DNA from: DATMGU01 sp035555315
Lineage (GTDB): Bacteria; Pseudomonadota; Alphaproteobacteria; ATCC43930; CGMCC-115725
Assembly: GCA_035555315.1 (NCBI GenBank)
Contig: DATMGU010000131.1
Location: 1 to 35,988, forward strand
Reading direction: 5' to 3'
DNA: 35,988 nucleotides
Of the stretch, positions 25,588 through 33,361 are shown in pieces. Each line of letters begins with the position of its first letter. Position 1 is the first letter of the stretch. The notes under the pieces are model-generated. The model saw only the letters and a program-made list of their open reading frames with translations. It was not told the origin of the DNA and did no database searches. Both the position numbers and the translations under genes were made by a program.

Positions 25588-26571
25588 TCAGAGGTGGCCA
25601 CCCAATTCATCCTCGATGTGCACGCGGATGATCTCGTCGAATGAGGTCTCGGCCCGGAACCCCAGCTCGGCCGCCCGGCTCGCGTCGAACCGACGCGGCC
25701 AGCCCGCGACGATCCGGGCGATGGTGGGATCGGGTTCGCGGCGAATCAGCTTGACCGTGGCCTCCCCCGCGGCGCGGCGCAGCGCCTCGATCTGTTCGGC
25801 GACCGTGGCTGCGAGCCCTGGCATGGTAAGCGTACGCCGCCCGCCGAGCGGTGCCAGATCCATCGACGCGGCGTGTCGCAGAAAACCGACCGCCGAACGC
25901 GGGCTGGCGTGCCAATGGCAGACATCGTCGGATACCGGCAGGACCGCCTCGCGGCCGACCAGCGGCTCGCGCAGGATGTTCGAGAAAAATCCCGAGGCCG
26001 CCAGATTGGGCTTGCCGGGACGGATACAGATGGTCGGGAGACGGATGCCGATGCCGTCGAAGAAGCCGCGCCGCGTGTAATCCGCCAGCAACAGCTCCGC
26101 CATCACCTTTTGAGTGCCATAGCTGGTCGCCGGCGTTGCGATGAAGTCGTCGTCGATGACATCGGGAAACGGCGGGCCGAATGCCGCGATCGACGAGGTG
26201 AACACGACTCGCGGCCGATAGGGTTGCCGCTCGCCCTCGTGGCGAATCGCCTCGAACAAGAAGCGGGTGGCATCGAGATTGATGCGATAGCCCTTGTCGA
26301 AATCCTGCTCCGCCTCGCCCGAGACGATCGCCGCCAGATGGAAGATCATGTCGGGGCGCGTCGCGATGAGGGCGGCCGCCACGCCGGGGGTGGAGAGATC
26401 CACCGCCTGGGTAGCGACCCGGCCGATGAACCCGGCGGGGGCCGTTGGTTCGACCACATCGACCAGCGACAGGGCGGTGATCTCCCCGTTGTCCAGGATG
26501 CCGTTAGCGCCTAGCTGCCCAGCCAGTTTCCGGCCGACCATGCCGGCGGCCCCGATGATCAGGATATGCAT
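25588..26571 (-). CDS. denD: NAD-dependent SDR epimerase/dehydrogenase, DenD-like (D-erythronate dehydrogenase family)
   Basis: This 327-aa extended SDR begins MHILIIGAAGMVGRKL, the NAD-binding GxxGxxG, and has FHLAAIVSGEAE, FTSSIAAFG and the catalytic YGTQK. The segments DFDKGYRINLDATRF and IRLPTICIRPGKPN are typical of the DenD group, which oxidises D-erythronate at C2 to 2-oxo-tetronate in C4 sugar-acid catabolism. Partner genes (OtnI isomerase, OtnK kinase, OtnC aldolase) are not in the window, so the substrate call rests on family resemblance. A sugar-nucleotide dehydrogenase is the alternative given the glycan context. It is divergent from the TPR-sulfotransferase gene. Confidence 0.72.
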   Translation of the reverse strand: MHILIIGAAGMVGRKLAGQLGANGILDNGEITALSLVDVVEPTAPAGFIGRVATQAVDLSTPGVAAALIATRPDMIFHLAAIVSGEAEQDFDKGYRINLDATRFLFEAIRHEGERQPYRPRVVFTSSIAAFGPPFPDVIDDDFIATPATSYGTQKVMAELLLADYTRRGFFDGIGIRLPTICIRPGKPNLAASGFFSNILREPLVGREAVLPVSDDVCHWHASPRSAVGFLRHAASMDLAPLGGRRTLTMPGLAATVAEQIEALRRAAGEATVKLIRREPDPTIARIVAGWPRRFDASRAAELGFRAETSFDEIIRVHIEDELGGHL

Positions 26572-26909
26572 GATTTGGATGAACTCGTCCGTGGTTGACG
26601 GTGACGGCCACGCCCGCGGATGCGCGCGACCGCGTGAGCATCGAGTGTCGACCCGCCATCGAACGGGCGCAAGAGCCGGTCAATACCGACGGGAACTCTG
26701 GCCGCCTCGACGAAACACGATTGCAGCCATGCCCGACGGTTTCGTCCCGGATACAATGCGGAAGCATGCCGGTCGGCGGTTGTATGTGATCCTTCGTCAC
26801 CGACATAACGATGCGATACTGTCATGAACCTTCAAGGCTACCTTTCCAGTCCCAGGACTGCCTACACTCTCGGGTCCAGCGGGTCCGCCTTTCGCGGATC
26901 CGACCTCCG
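26572..26909. promoter_or_regulatory. 338-bp divergent intergenic region
   Basis: This gap between two divergent genes has no convincing coding sequence; the short frames inside it lack homology and a ribosome binding site. It holds a perfect inverted repeat CAGTCC-CA-GGACTG at 26847-26860, a near-direct repeat GGGTCCAGC/GGGTCCGCC at about 26872-26889 and a hairpin at 26881-26901. Promoters for both genes are expected here. If the sulfotransferase gene starts upstream of 26910, the region is shorter. Confidence 0.5.
26881..26901 (+). promoter_or_regulatory. 8-bp RNA hairpin in leader of TPR-sulfotransferase gene
   Basis: GGGTCCGC (26881-26888) pairs with GCGGATCC (26894-26901) with one G-U pair and a CTTTC loop. 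It ends 8 nt before the ATG at 26910, where no Shine-Dalgarno sequence is visible. It may limit initiation at that codon or mark a later start such as the GTG at 26925, which follows CAGGG. No T-run follows, so it is not a classical terminator. Confidence 0.45.
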
Positions 26910-29036
26910 ATGAAACAGGGTGGTGTGGCATTGATCGATACCTGCGACAGCCTGATGGAACTGGCAGGAAAGCTGTGGGAACGCAAAGCGCTGCCGGAAG
27001 CCGAACGGGTCGTTGCCCAGGTTCTGGAACTCGCCCCCGATCACCTCAACGCGCGGCATCTCATGGGCCTTATCGAGCATGTGAAGGGTGCTCCCGAACG
27101 TGCCGCGGAGCATCTGGCCCGTGCCTGCGCGGATGAGCGGGCCCCGGCCATGTTCCACCGGAACCTGGCCGAGGCATGGCGTCAAACCGGCCGTCTCGTC
27201 GAGGCGGAGACCGCCGCCAGACACGCAATCAGCCTCAATCCAAAACTGGCCGAGGCGTGGAACACCCTCGGCCTGGTGCAGCGGGCGGCCGACAGGCCGG
27301 ATGATAGTCGGGTATGTTTCGAGACGGCGATCTTGCTCGATCCCCAAGGCGTCGATGCCATCGGCAATCTCGCCGCCGCCCACCAGGCCGCCGGCGATCT
27401 GGCGGCGGCGCGGCACCGATACGAAGAGGCTCTGGCGATCGATCCCCGACGTGCCGAGATTCACGGCAATCTCGGCTTCATCCTGGGTCTCCTCGGCGAA
27501 TTCGACGCGGCGGCGACACACGCGTGCGCCGCCATCGAGATCGATCCGCGATTGCTCAAGGCCTATCTGATCGGCGCCGGCGTCGAGATGGCGCGACGCC
27601 GTTACCCAACGGCCTTGGTCTGGATGGAAGGGGCGCTATCCTGCGCGCCCGACGATCCGCAGGTCCTCGCCTCCCACGCCAACGTCCTCTTGGCGCTGGG
27701 CCAGCTGGACGAAGCCTTGGCGGTCTGCGAAGCCGTCATGGCGCAGCATCCGGACAATCGCGACGCGGCCAATATCCTGGGTCTCATCCTGCGCGAACAG
27801 GGCCGCATCGAGGATGCCCTCACGGCCTTCGATCACGCCGAGGCGCTGGATCGAGGGGCCGTCGGCGGCCAGGTGCCGGATGGTTCCGCGCTGAACAACA
27901 AGGCAGTGCTGCTGATGGAGCTTGGCCGTCGAAGCGAGGCGCTCGCCGCGTTCGACGCCGCCATCGCGGCGCGGCCGGATGTCGTGCGCGCCTGGTACAA
28001 TCGGACGGACCTCAAGAAATTCGCTCCGGGCGATCCGGACATCGACGCGATGGAGCGGCTTCTGGCGAAACCGGGCCGGTCTCATAGCGACCGGATTCAT
28101 CTGCATTTCGCGCTCGCCAAAGCCTATCTCGATGGCGAGGACGCCGATGCCGGCTTCGCTCACCTCGCGAGCGGCAATCAACTGAAACGGGCGACCATCA
28201 CCTATGACGCGGCGAGCACCGGACGCTGGATCCGGTCGATCGCAGCGGCCTGCGACAAACGGCTTCTGGATCGGCCGCCGCCCCCCGCCACGGCGTTGCA
28301 GCAGCCGATTTTCATCATCGGCATGCCGCGTTCGGGGACCACGCTGATCGAGCAGATCCTGGCGTCGCATCCACTGGTGCATGGTGCCGGGGAGCCGCCC
28401 TATCTGCGACAGCTGATCCGCCAGGGCGTCCTGAGCGATGGCGAAAACATCGGCTATCCGGGTTTCGTCACCGCGGCCTCCGACAAACAGCTCGCGGCGA
28501 TGGGCAGCGCGTATTTCAACCGTCTCAGCGCCGCCGCCCTCGATGCCGTGCGGATCGTCGACAAGACACCGTCGAATTTTCTCTATGCCGGTCTCATCCG
28601 TCTGATCCTGCCGAACGCGCGGATCATTCATTGCCGGCGCAATCCGGTCGACACCTGCCTGTCATGCTATTCGAAGCTGTTTTCCGCCGAACAGGATTTC
28701 GCCTATGATCAGGTCGAACTCGGCCGGTATTACACCGATTACGCGGCGCTGACCGACCATTGGCGCCGAGTTTTGCCCAGAGAGTTCTTCGGCGAGATCT
28801 ATTACGAGGATCTGGTCGGCGATCTCGAAGGCACCATCGGCCGGTTGCTGGATTTCTGTGGACTACCCTGGGATCCGGCATGCCTGCGGTTTCACGAAAC
28901 CGATCGCGGCGTGCGCACGGCCAGCGTCAACCAGGTCCGCCTGCCGCTCTACAACACCAGCGTCGCCCGCTGGACACGCTATCGCACCCATCTGCAACCG
29001 CTACTCGACGCGTTGGGAGACATTACGACGTCCTGA
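26910..29036 (+). CDS. TPR protein fused to a PAPS-dependent sulfotransferase domain
   Basis: This is about 708 aa from the ATG at 26910; a GTG at 26925 with CAGGG upstream is a good alternative. Residues 10-400 carry about ten TPR-like units. The C-terminal domain (about 460-700) has the sulfotransferase 5'-phosphosulfate loop IFIIGMPRSGTTLIEQIL, a 3'-phosphate segment CRRNPVDTCLSCYSKLF, and the later YYEDLVGDLEGTI and YNTSVARW typical of the Sulfotransfer_3/TPR family. It likely transfers sulfate from PAPS to a protein or glycan, with the TPR region as docking platform. It lies next to the TPR-glycosyltransferase operon and ends with a 14-bp convergent overlap with the oxidase gene. Confidence 0.87.
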   Translation: MKQGGVALIDTCDSLMELAGKLWERKALPEAERVVAQVLELAPDHLNARHLMGLIEHVKGAPERAAEHLARACADERAPAMFHRNLAEAWRQTGRLVEAETAARHAISLNPKLAEAWNTLGLVQRAADRPDDSRVCFETAILLDPQGVDAIGNLAAAHQAAGDLAAARHRYEEALAIDPRRAEIHGNLGFILGLLGEFDAAATHACAAIEIDPRLLKAYLIGAGVEMARRRYPTALVWMEGALSCAPDDPQVLASHANVLLALGQLDEALAVCEAVMAQHPDNRDAANILGLILREQGRIEDALTAFDHAEALDRGAVGGQVPDGSALNNKAVLLMELGRRSEALAAFDAAIAARPDVVRAWYNRTDLKKFAPGDPDIDAMERLLAKPGRSHSDRIHLHFALAKAYLDGEDADAGFAHLASGNQLKRATITYDAASTGRWIRSIAAACDKRLLDRPPPPATALQQPIFIIGMPRSGTTLIEQILASHPLVHGAGEPPYLRQLIRQGVLSDGENIGYPGFVTAASDKQLAAMGSAYFNRLSAAALDAVRIVDKTPSNFLYAGLIRLILPNARIIHCRRNPVDTCLSCYSKLFSAEQDFAYDQVELGRYYTDYAALTDHWRRVLPREFFGEIYYEDLVGDLEGTIGRLLDFCGLPWDPACLRFHETDRGVRTASVNQVRLPLYNTSVARWTRYRTHLQPLLDALGDITTS

Positions 29037-30153
29037 ACCGGTCCGGCGCCAGGGCCGCGGCGGTCACGCCCAGGGCCGCGAGATCGGCGGGCACGCCGTT
29101 GCCGCCGACCAGGCTGGCGGTCAGCCGACCCATCGCCGGGGCGGTCTGGATGCCATAACCGCCCTGCCCCGCCAGCCAGAAGAAGCCCGAGATACCGGGC
29201 TCGAACCCAACCACCGGCGTCTTGTCGGCGACGAAGCTTCTGAGCCCGGCCCAGGATCGATTGATCCGCCGCACCGGCAGATCGGCGGCGGTCTGCACCC
29301 GATCGACGCAGATCGCGATATCGAGCTCGTCCGGCTGGACGTCGCAAGGGGCGAAGGGCGTCTCGTCGGCCGGCGACATCAGCAGCTTTCCGGCATCCGG
29401 CTTGAAATAGAACTGCTCGTCCATGTCGATCGTCGCGGGCCAGCGATCGATGGCGATGGCGTCCGGCGGGTCGATCAACAGAGCGGTGCGGCGCTTCGGC
29501 ACGAGGCCGACCGGGGCGAGGCCGGCCAGGGCAGCGATAACATCGGCCCAGGCGCCGCTCGCATTGACGACGACATCCGCGCGCCAGGCACCGGCGCTGG
29601 TCTCGACCCGCCACCCCTTGCCGTCCGGAGCGAGCCCCGTGACATCGGCGTCGGTGACCAGCCGACCGCCGCGAGCGCGCAGGCCACGCAGATAGCCCTG
29701 GTGCAGGCTATGCACGTCGATGTCCATGGCGGTCGGCTCGAATACGGCACCGGCGACATAGCCCGGGCGCAAAACGGGCACCTTGGCGTAAGCTTCCTCG
29801 GCGGTGATGAGCCGCACGCTGGGCACCAGCGCGCTCGCCTCCGCCGCCCAATCACGCGCACGTCCCATCTGATCGGCCCGGGCGATCAGCATGACGCCGC
29901 GATCGGTCAGCAGGGGATGCTCGGTAAAGCCGCCGGGCGGGTTCATATAGAACGCGCGGCTGCCGACCGTCAGGCCGCGGATCGCCGTATTGCCATAGGT
30001 TTCCGAGAACAACGCGGCCGAGCGACCGGTCGTGTGATAGCCCGGATGAGCCTCGCGCTCGACCAGCACGACGTTGAATTGCGCCGCCAGCTCATAGGCC
30101 GCCGATGCCCCGGCCATCCCGGCACCGACGATCAAAACACCGCACCGCTCCAT
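29023..30153 (-). CDS. FAD-dependent D-amino-acid dehydrogenase, DauA-like
   Basis: This 376-aa DAO-fold flavoenzyme starts at the ATG at 30153 with AAAAAAGGGC upstream. The FAD motif is GAGMAGASAAYEL (10-22). It aligns without gaps, over all positions I could recall, to Pseudomonas aeruginosa D-arginine dehydrogenase: EREAHPGYHTTGRSAA, the PKRR containing R222, Y249 in EQFYFKPDAG, and R305 in WAGLRSFVAD. The residues that hold the substrate carboxylate (Y53, R222, Y249, R305) are conserved. Position 48 is Leu instead of His, 50 is Ser instead of Thr, and 87 is Val instead of the Glu that binds the guanidinium. It should deaminate D-amino acids to 2-oxo acids, probably not D-arginine. The MarR gene lies 188 bp upstream on the same strand. 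Confidence 0.85.
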   Translation of the reverse strand: MERCGVLIVGAGMAGASAAYELAAQFNVVLVEREAHPGYHTTGRSAALFSETYGNTAIRGLTVGSRAFYMNPPGGFTEHPLLTDRGVMLIARADQMGRARDWAAEASALVPSVRLITAEEAYAKVPVLRPGYVAGAVFEPTAMDIDVHSLHQGYLRGLRARGGRLVTDADVTGLAPDGKGWRVETSAGAWRADVVVNASGAWADVIAALAGLAPVGLVPKRRTALLIDPPDAIAIDRWPATIDMDEQFYFKPDAGKLLMSPADETPFAPCDVQPDELDIAICVDRVQTAADLPVRRINRSWAGLRSFVADKTPVVGFEPGISGFFWLAGQGGYGIQTAPAMGRLTASLVGGNGVPADLAALGVTAAALAPDRFRTS

Positions 30154-30341
30154 CGTGAAAGCCCTTTTTTGGGAATTTATGCTGCGGGTATTCGCCCCGC
30201 GGACGACAAATCGAGAAGCCGTGACCAGCCTATCGCCGGACCAGCCGATCGTCAGCCCCTTCCTGCTGACGTACAAGCTGGATGACAGCGGCAAAGCCGG
30301 GCTTATCGTGTTTGTCCGCGCAGGTACCCATGCGGAGCTGT
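30154..30341 (-). promoter_or_regulatory. 188-bp region upstream of the DauA-like gene
   Basis: This gap separates marR (stop 30342) from the oxidase start. The oxidase frame stays open through most of it, but the residues encoded do not look like a flavoprotein N-terminus, and the GxGxxG motif is correctly placed from the 30153 start. A promoter is likely here; no clear operator was found. Confidence 0.4.
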
Positions 30342-30863
30342 TTAGGGTTCGGCCTCAATCAGCCTGCCAACAGATGGTCCGGTCAGCCCCCCCTTCTCAA
30401 AAATTAGCGTGCCGGACGATACTTCGACGCTCGCGACCCGATCGAGGTTTGCGATCAGGCGCGTTAGCAGGTCAACGAGCAGCCCGGCCTCCTCGTCCGT
30501 GAAGTCGTGCAGTACCTCATGATTACCCCGAAGTAAGACAGCAACTGCGTCCGGCAGACGCGCTTCAGCGACCTCCGTCAATGTGATGCGGCTGCTGCGC
30601 CCATCGGCCGGGTCAGGCGCGCGCTGAATCAGCCCGTCCCGCTCCATGCGGGCGAGCATCTGTGCCATCGGCGGCTGCTCGATCTTGGCGAAGCGGGCGA
30701 GATCACGTTGCGTGCTTGCCCGGCCGTCCCGAAGCGCGACCAGGACTGGCAGATGTCCAATGCCGAAGCCAAGCGGCTTGAGGCGGGCTTCGCTCAGGCG
30801 GGCGAACCCGCGCGCCGCGAGACTGATCAGGTGCCCAGGCGTCGAGAGCACATCTAGGTCCAT
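30342..30863 (-). CDS. MarR-family transcriptional regulator
   Basis: This 173-aa regulator starts at the ATG at 30863 (MDLDVLSTPGHL), with AGGGGGA 6 nt upstream. The order is MarR-like: an N-terminal dimerisation helix, GFGIGHLPVLVALRDG, STQRDLARFAKIEQPPMAQM as the helix-turn-helix, and the wing GLIQRAPDPADGRSSRITLT with the D-x-R-S-S-R signature. The C-terminal tail after about residue 140 is longer than usual. It is divergent from the SnoaL-like gene, so repression of that gene and of itself is likely. Control of the downstream oxidase gene is possible. The frame continues upstream but passes into the SnoaL-like gene, so that extension is rejected. Confidence 0.88.
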   Translation of the reverse strand: MDLDVLSTPGHLISLAARGFARLSEARLKPLGFGIGHLPVLVALRDGRASTQRDLARFAKIEQPPMAQMLARMERDGLIQRAPDPADGRSSRITLTEVAEARLPDAVAVLLRGNHEVLHDFTDEEAGLLVDLLTRLIANLDRVASVEVSSGTLIFEKGGLTGPSVGRLIEAEP

Positions 30864-30965
30864 CACACATCCCCCTTGCGCCCACCATAACACCGATGCA
30901 TATGTGCATATGTAGAGAAATATGGCTTCCGACGCAACGTGTGCGTCATGCCGAGGAGAGAACCA
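30864..30965. promoter_or_regulatory. Divergent marR / SnoaL-like promoter with candidate operator
   Basis: This 102-bp divergent gap contains the imperfect palindrome ATGCATATGTGCAT at 30896-30909, within a tandem GCATATG-T-GCATATG. Such AT-rich dyads are typical MarR operators. GAGGAGAG precedes the ATG at 30966. Confidence 0.5.
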
Positions 30966-31340
30966 ATGGATGGTGATGTCGAACTCCTTAAGCGCATCTA
31001 CGATCGCTTTAACGCGCGGGATATCGACGGCGTGCTGACCGTCCTCACCGATGATGTCGCCTGGGCCAACGGGATGGATGGTGGCCACGTCCATGGCCGC
31101 GAGGCCGTACGCGCGTACTGGATGCGCCAGTGGGCCATGGTCAGTCCGCACGTCGAGCCTGTGGGCTTCCATCGAACTGCGGATGGCACGATCGTCGCAG
31201 AGGTCCGGCAGTCCGTCCGCGATCTCGAAGGCAAACCGCTCCAGGGGCAGACGCACGGATTGAAGGACAAGATGGTCGGACATGTCTTCCGTCTTCGAGA
31301 GGGCAAGGTGGCTCGCTTCGACATTCAGGATGCTGCTTAA
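30966..31340 (+). CDS. SnoaL-like / NTF2-fold protein
   Basis: This 124-aa small cone-shaped-fold protein has ELLKRIYDRFNARDIDGVL, LTDDVAWANGMDGG, GREAVRAYWMRQW and a C-terminal GHVFRLREGKVARFDIQDAA, the usual SnoaL/DUF4440 layout. The start follows GAGGAGAG. Members include polyketide cyclases, isomerases and proteins of unknown role, so no reaction is assigned. It is divergent from marR, which probably controls it. An IS remnant begins 14 bp after its stop. Confidence 0.8.
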   Translation: MDGDVELLKRIYDRFNARDIDGVLTVLTDDVAWANGMDGGHVHGREAVRAYWMRQWAMVSPHVEPVGFHRTADGTIVAEVRQSVRDLEGKPLQGQTHGLKDKMVGHVFRLREGKVARFDIQDAA

Positions 31341-31353
31341 GGCCCAGACTTCT

Positions 31354-31640
31354 TTAGAGCCAGAACGCCATAGCGGTGGCGAGGGCGACGCCTGAGAGGA
31401 AGTTGGCAGCGAGTTTGTCGTAGCGGGTGTGGACGCGGCGGAAGTCCTTGAGGCTGCAGAAGGCGTTCTCGATGAGGTATCGGCCGCGACAACGTTCCTT
31501 ATCGTAGTAGATGGCGCGCTTGCGGCCTTCACATCGCTAACGTTACCCGCCGTCAGCATCAACACATAGGGGGCGGCCGATGACGTCGGTGAGAGCATGG
31601 ACCTCTTGCGCCGAACGCCCCTGATGGTTGAGTAACCAAC
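31354..31640 (-). pseudogene. Degenerate IS5-family transposase remnant
   Basis: On the minus strand the 3' end reads GRKRAIYYDKERCRGRYLIE, then NAFCSLKDFRRVHTRYDKLA and a terminal ATAMAFWL before the stop at 31354, typical of the IS5 (DDE) C-terminus with its YLIENAF motif. Upstream, EVHALTDVIGRP is in the same frame, but between them YVLMLTAGNVSDVKAA is shifted by one base after a run of five C where four would keep frame. GNVSDVKAA then joins GRKRAIYY directly, although intact relatives have several tens of residues there. The N-terminal part is missing or unrecognisable, so the element is inactive. It fills the 393-bp gap between the SnoaL-like and substrate-binding protein genes. No terminal repeats were identified. 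Confidence 0.8.
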
Positions 31641-31733
31641 ACGAGAGAGACAGGCATAGATGGTATCCATCAATACGGTTCTGACTTCGTCGAGAAATCA
31701 ATTCCGGCATACGATCGAAGGGCCGCCCCAAAC

Positions 31734-32546
31734 CTATTTCCCAGCGATGATCGAGTTATCCTGCAACCCGTGCTTGGCAAGGATCGCGGTGTAGCTGCCA
31801 TCGGCGATAGCCTGCTTCAGGGTCGCCGCGATGACATCGCGCAGCTGCGGATCGCTTTTGGGAAACGCCATGCCGATCATCAAGGCGGTGAGCGGCGCGC
31901 CGACTTTAGTATAGACGCCGGGCTCCAGCCCCATCGTATAGGGGACGGATTCGCTGCTCTGCACGGCGGCATCGACGCGGCCTTGGCGCAATTGCAGCCG
32001 GGCCGAGGGGGTGCCTTCCGTCGCCAGGATCTCCAAGGCGGGGCGCCCGGCAGGCAGGCAGGTCTTGTCGCTCCATTGCCGCATGGAGGCATCGAAGCCG
32101 TTGCGGCGATTGGCGCCGATCGTCTTGCCGCAGAGATCGAGCAGGGTCGGGATATCGGCCGCGCGGCTCGACAGGGTGTAGACCTGCATGCCCGAGGTCA
32201 AATAATCGATGAAATCCAGACGCGTCGCCGGTTCCGGCAGGTCGAGCAGGCTGAACGCCATATCGACGCGGCCCGTCTCCAGCGCATTGGTCGCGGTCTC
32301 GTAGGATGTCTCCTGCCACTCGATATCGATATGGAGCTTCTCGGCGAAATAGGCCGCGAGATCGACATCGATGCCGACCAGCTTGTTGTCGTCCGGCTGC
32401 TTGTAGGCCATCGGCGGAAACGACGCGAACAAGGCGACTGTGATCTTGTGCTTCGCCGCGATGGCATCGGGCAGCGTTTGCGCTCGCGCGCCGGCGGCCG
32501 TCATCAGCAAAATGCCGGCGGCAAGGACAAGTCGTCGCATCGTCAT
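31734..32546 (-). CDS. Amino-acid ABC transporter substrate-binding protein
   Basis: This 270-aa periplasmic binding protein is of the polar amino-acid (SBP_bac_3) family. A Sec signal peptide (MTMRRLVLAAG to about residue 22, cleavage after ARA) precedes the mature protein. The pattern VALFASFPPMAYKQPDD, GIDVDLAAYFAEKL, WQETSYETATNALETGRVDMAFSLLD and the late AVQSSESVPY are typical. Two Cys residues about 25 apart in lobe 2 (DLCGKTIG, KTCLPAG) might form a disulfide. The ATG at 32546 has GAGGGA upstream. It is the last gene of the argH-permease-ATPase-SBP unit. The ligand is unknown. Confidence 0.9.
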   Translation of the reverse strand: MTMRRLVLAAGILLMTAAGARAQTLPDAIAAKHKITVALFASFPPMAYKQPDDNKLVGIDVDLAAYFAEKLHIDIEWQETSYETATNALETGRVDMAFSLLDLPEPATRLDFIDYLTSGMQVYTLSSRAADIPTLLDLCGKTIGANRRNGFDASMRQWSDKTCLPAGRPALEILATEGTPSARLQLRQGRVDAAVQSSESVPYTMGLEPGVYTKVGAPLTALMIGMAFPKSDPQLRDVIAATLKQAIADGSYTAILAKHGLQDNSIIAGK

Positions 32547-32563
32547 TCCCGCGTCCCTCAAAC

Positions 32564-33361
32564 CTAGCCCAGCACCGCGGCCAGAAATTCTTTCGTGCGT
32601 GGATTTTGCGGGGCGCCCAGCACGTCGCGCGCGGCCCCCTGTTCGATGACCTGGCCCTTATCCATGAAGACGACGCGGTCCGCGACCTCGCGGGCGAAGC
32701 CCAGCTCGTGGGTGACGACGATCATGGTCATGCCGCTGCGGGCGAGGTCGCGCATCACCGCCAGCACCTCGCCGACCAGCTCCGGATCCAAGGCGGAGGT
32801 CGGCTCGTCGAACAACATGAGGCGCGGCCGCATGGCGAGCGCCCGGGCGATCGCGACACGCTGCTGCTGGCCGCCGGAGAGTTCGACCGGATAGCTGGCG
32901 GATTTATGGGCAAGGCCGACCCGATCGAGCAGCACCAGTGCCTCCGCCTCCGCCTCGCCGCGCGGCCGGCGTTGCACCCGCACCGGTCCTTCGATGATGT
33001 TCTGCAGCACGGTCATATGCGGGAAGAGGTTGAAGCGCTGGAACACCATGCCGGTGGCCAGACGCTGCCGGGCGATCTCGGCCTCGCTCAACGGGTAGAG
33101 CTTGTCGCCGACCCGCCGATATCCCGTGAGTTCGCCATCGACCCAAACGGCGCCGCCATCGATGCGCTCCAGCTGGTTGATGCAGCGCAGGAAGGTCGTC
33201 TTGCCCGAACCGGACGGCCCGATGATGCACAACACCTCGCCGCGCTCGACGGTGAGGCCGACGTCGACGAGGGCGTGAAACGTGCCGAACGACTTGCACA
33301 CATCGACGGCGACGACGATCGGGTCAGCCGCCGGTGGGACGGTCTCTGGAACACCGCTCAT
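32564..33361 (-). CDS. Amino-acid ABC transporter ATP-binding protein
   Basis: This 265-aa HisP/GlnQ-type ATPase has Walker A GPSGSGKT (48-55), the Q-loop around MVFQRFNLFPHMT, the signature LSGGQQQ (161-167), Walker B LMLFDE and H218. The segment GYRRVGDKLYPLSEAE is found in a subset of polar amino-acid importers. Its ATG overlaps the permease stop (ATGA). It powers import with the neighbouring permease and substrate-binding protein. Confidence 0.95.
   Translation of the reverse strand: MSGVPETVPPAADPIVVAVDVCKSFGTFHALVDVGLTVERGEVLCIIGPSGSGKTTFLRCINQLERIDGGAVWVDGELTGYRRVGDKLYPLSEAEIARQRLATGMVFQRFNLFPHMTVLQNIIEGPVRVQRRPRGEAEAEALVLLDRVGLAHKSASYPVELSGGQQQRVAIARALAMRPRLMLFDEPTSALDPELVGEVLAVMRDLARSGMTMIVVTHELGFAREVADRVVFMDKGQVIEQGAARDVLGAPQNPRTKEFLAAVLG

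Noticed and set aside
26595..26789. Small 64-codon frame in the divergent gap
   Set aside because: No ribosome binding site or recognisable family, and overlapping frames of similar length exist on the other strand.
30154..30294. N-terminal extension of the DauA-like protein
   Set aside because: The extra 47 residues do not resemble a signal or flavoprotein N-terminus, and the FAD motif is correctly positioned from the ATG at 30153.
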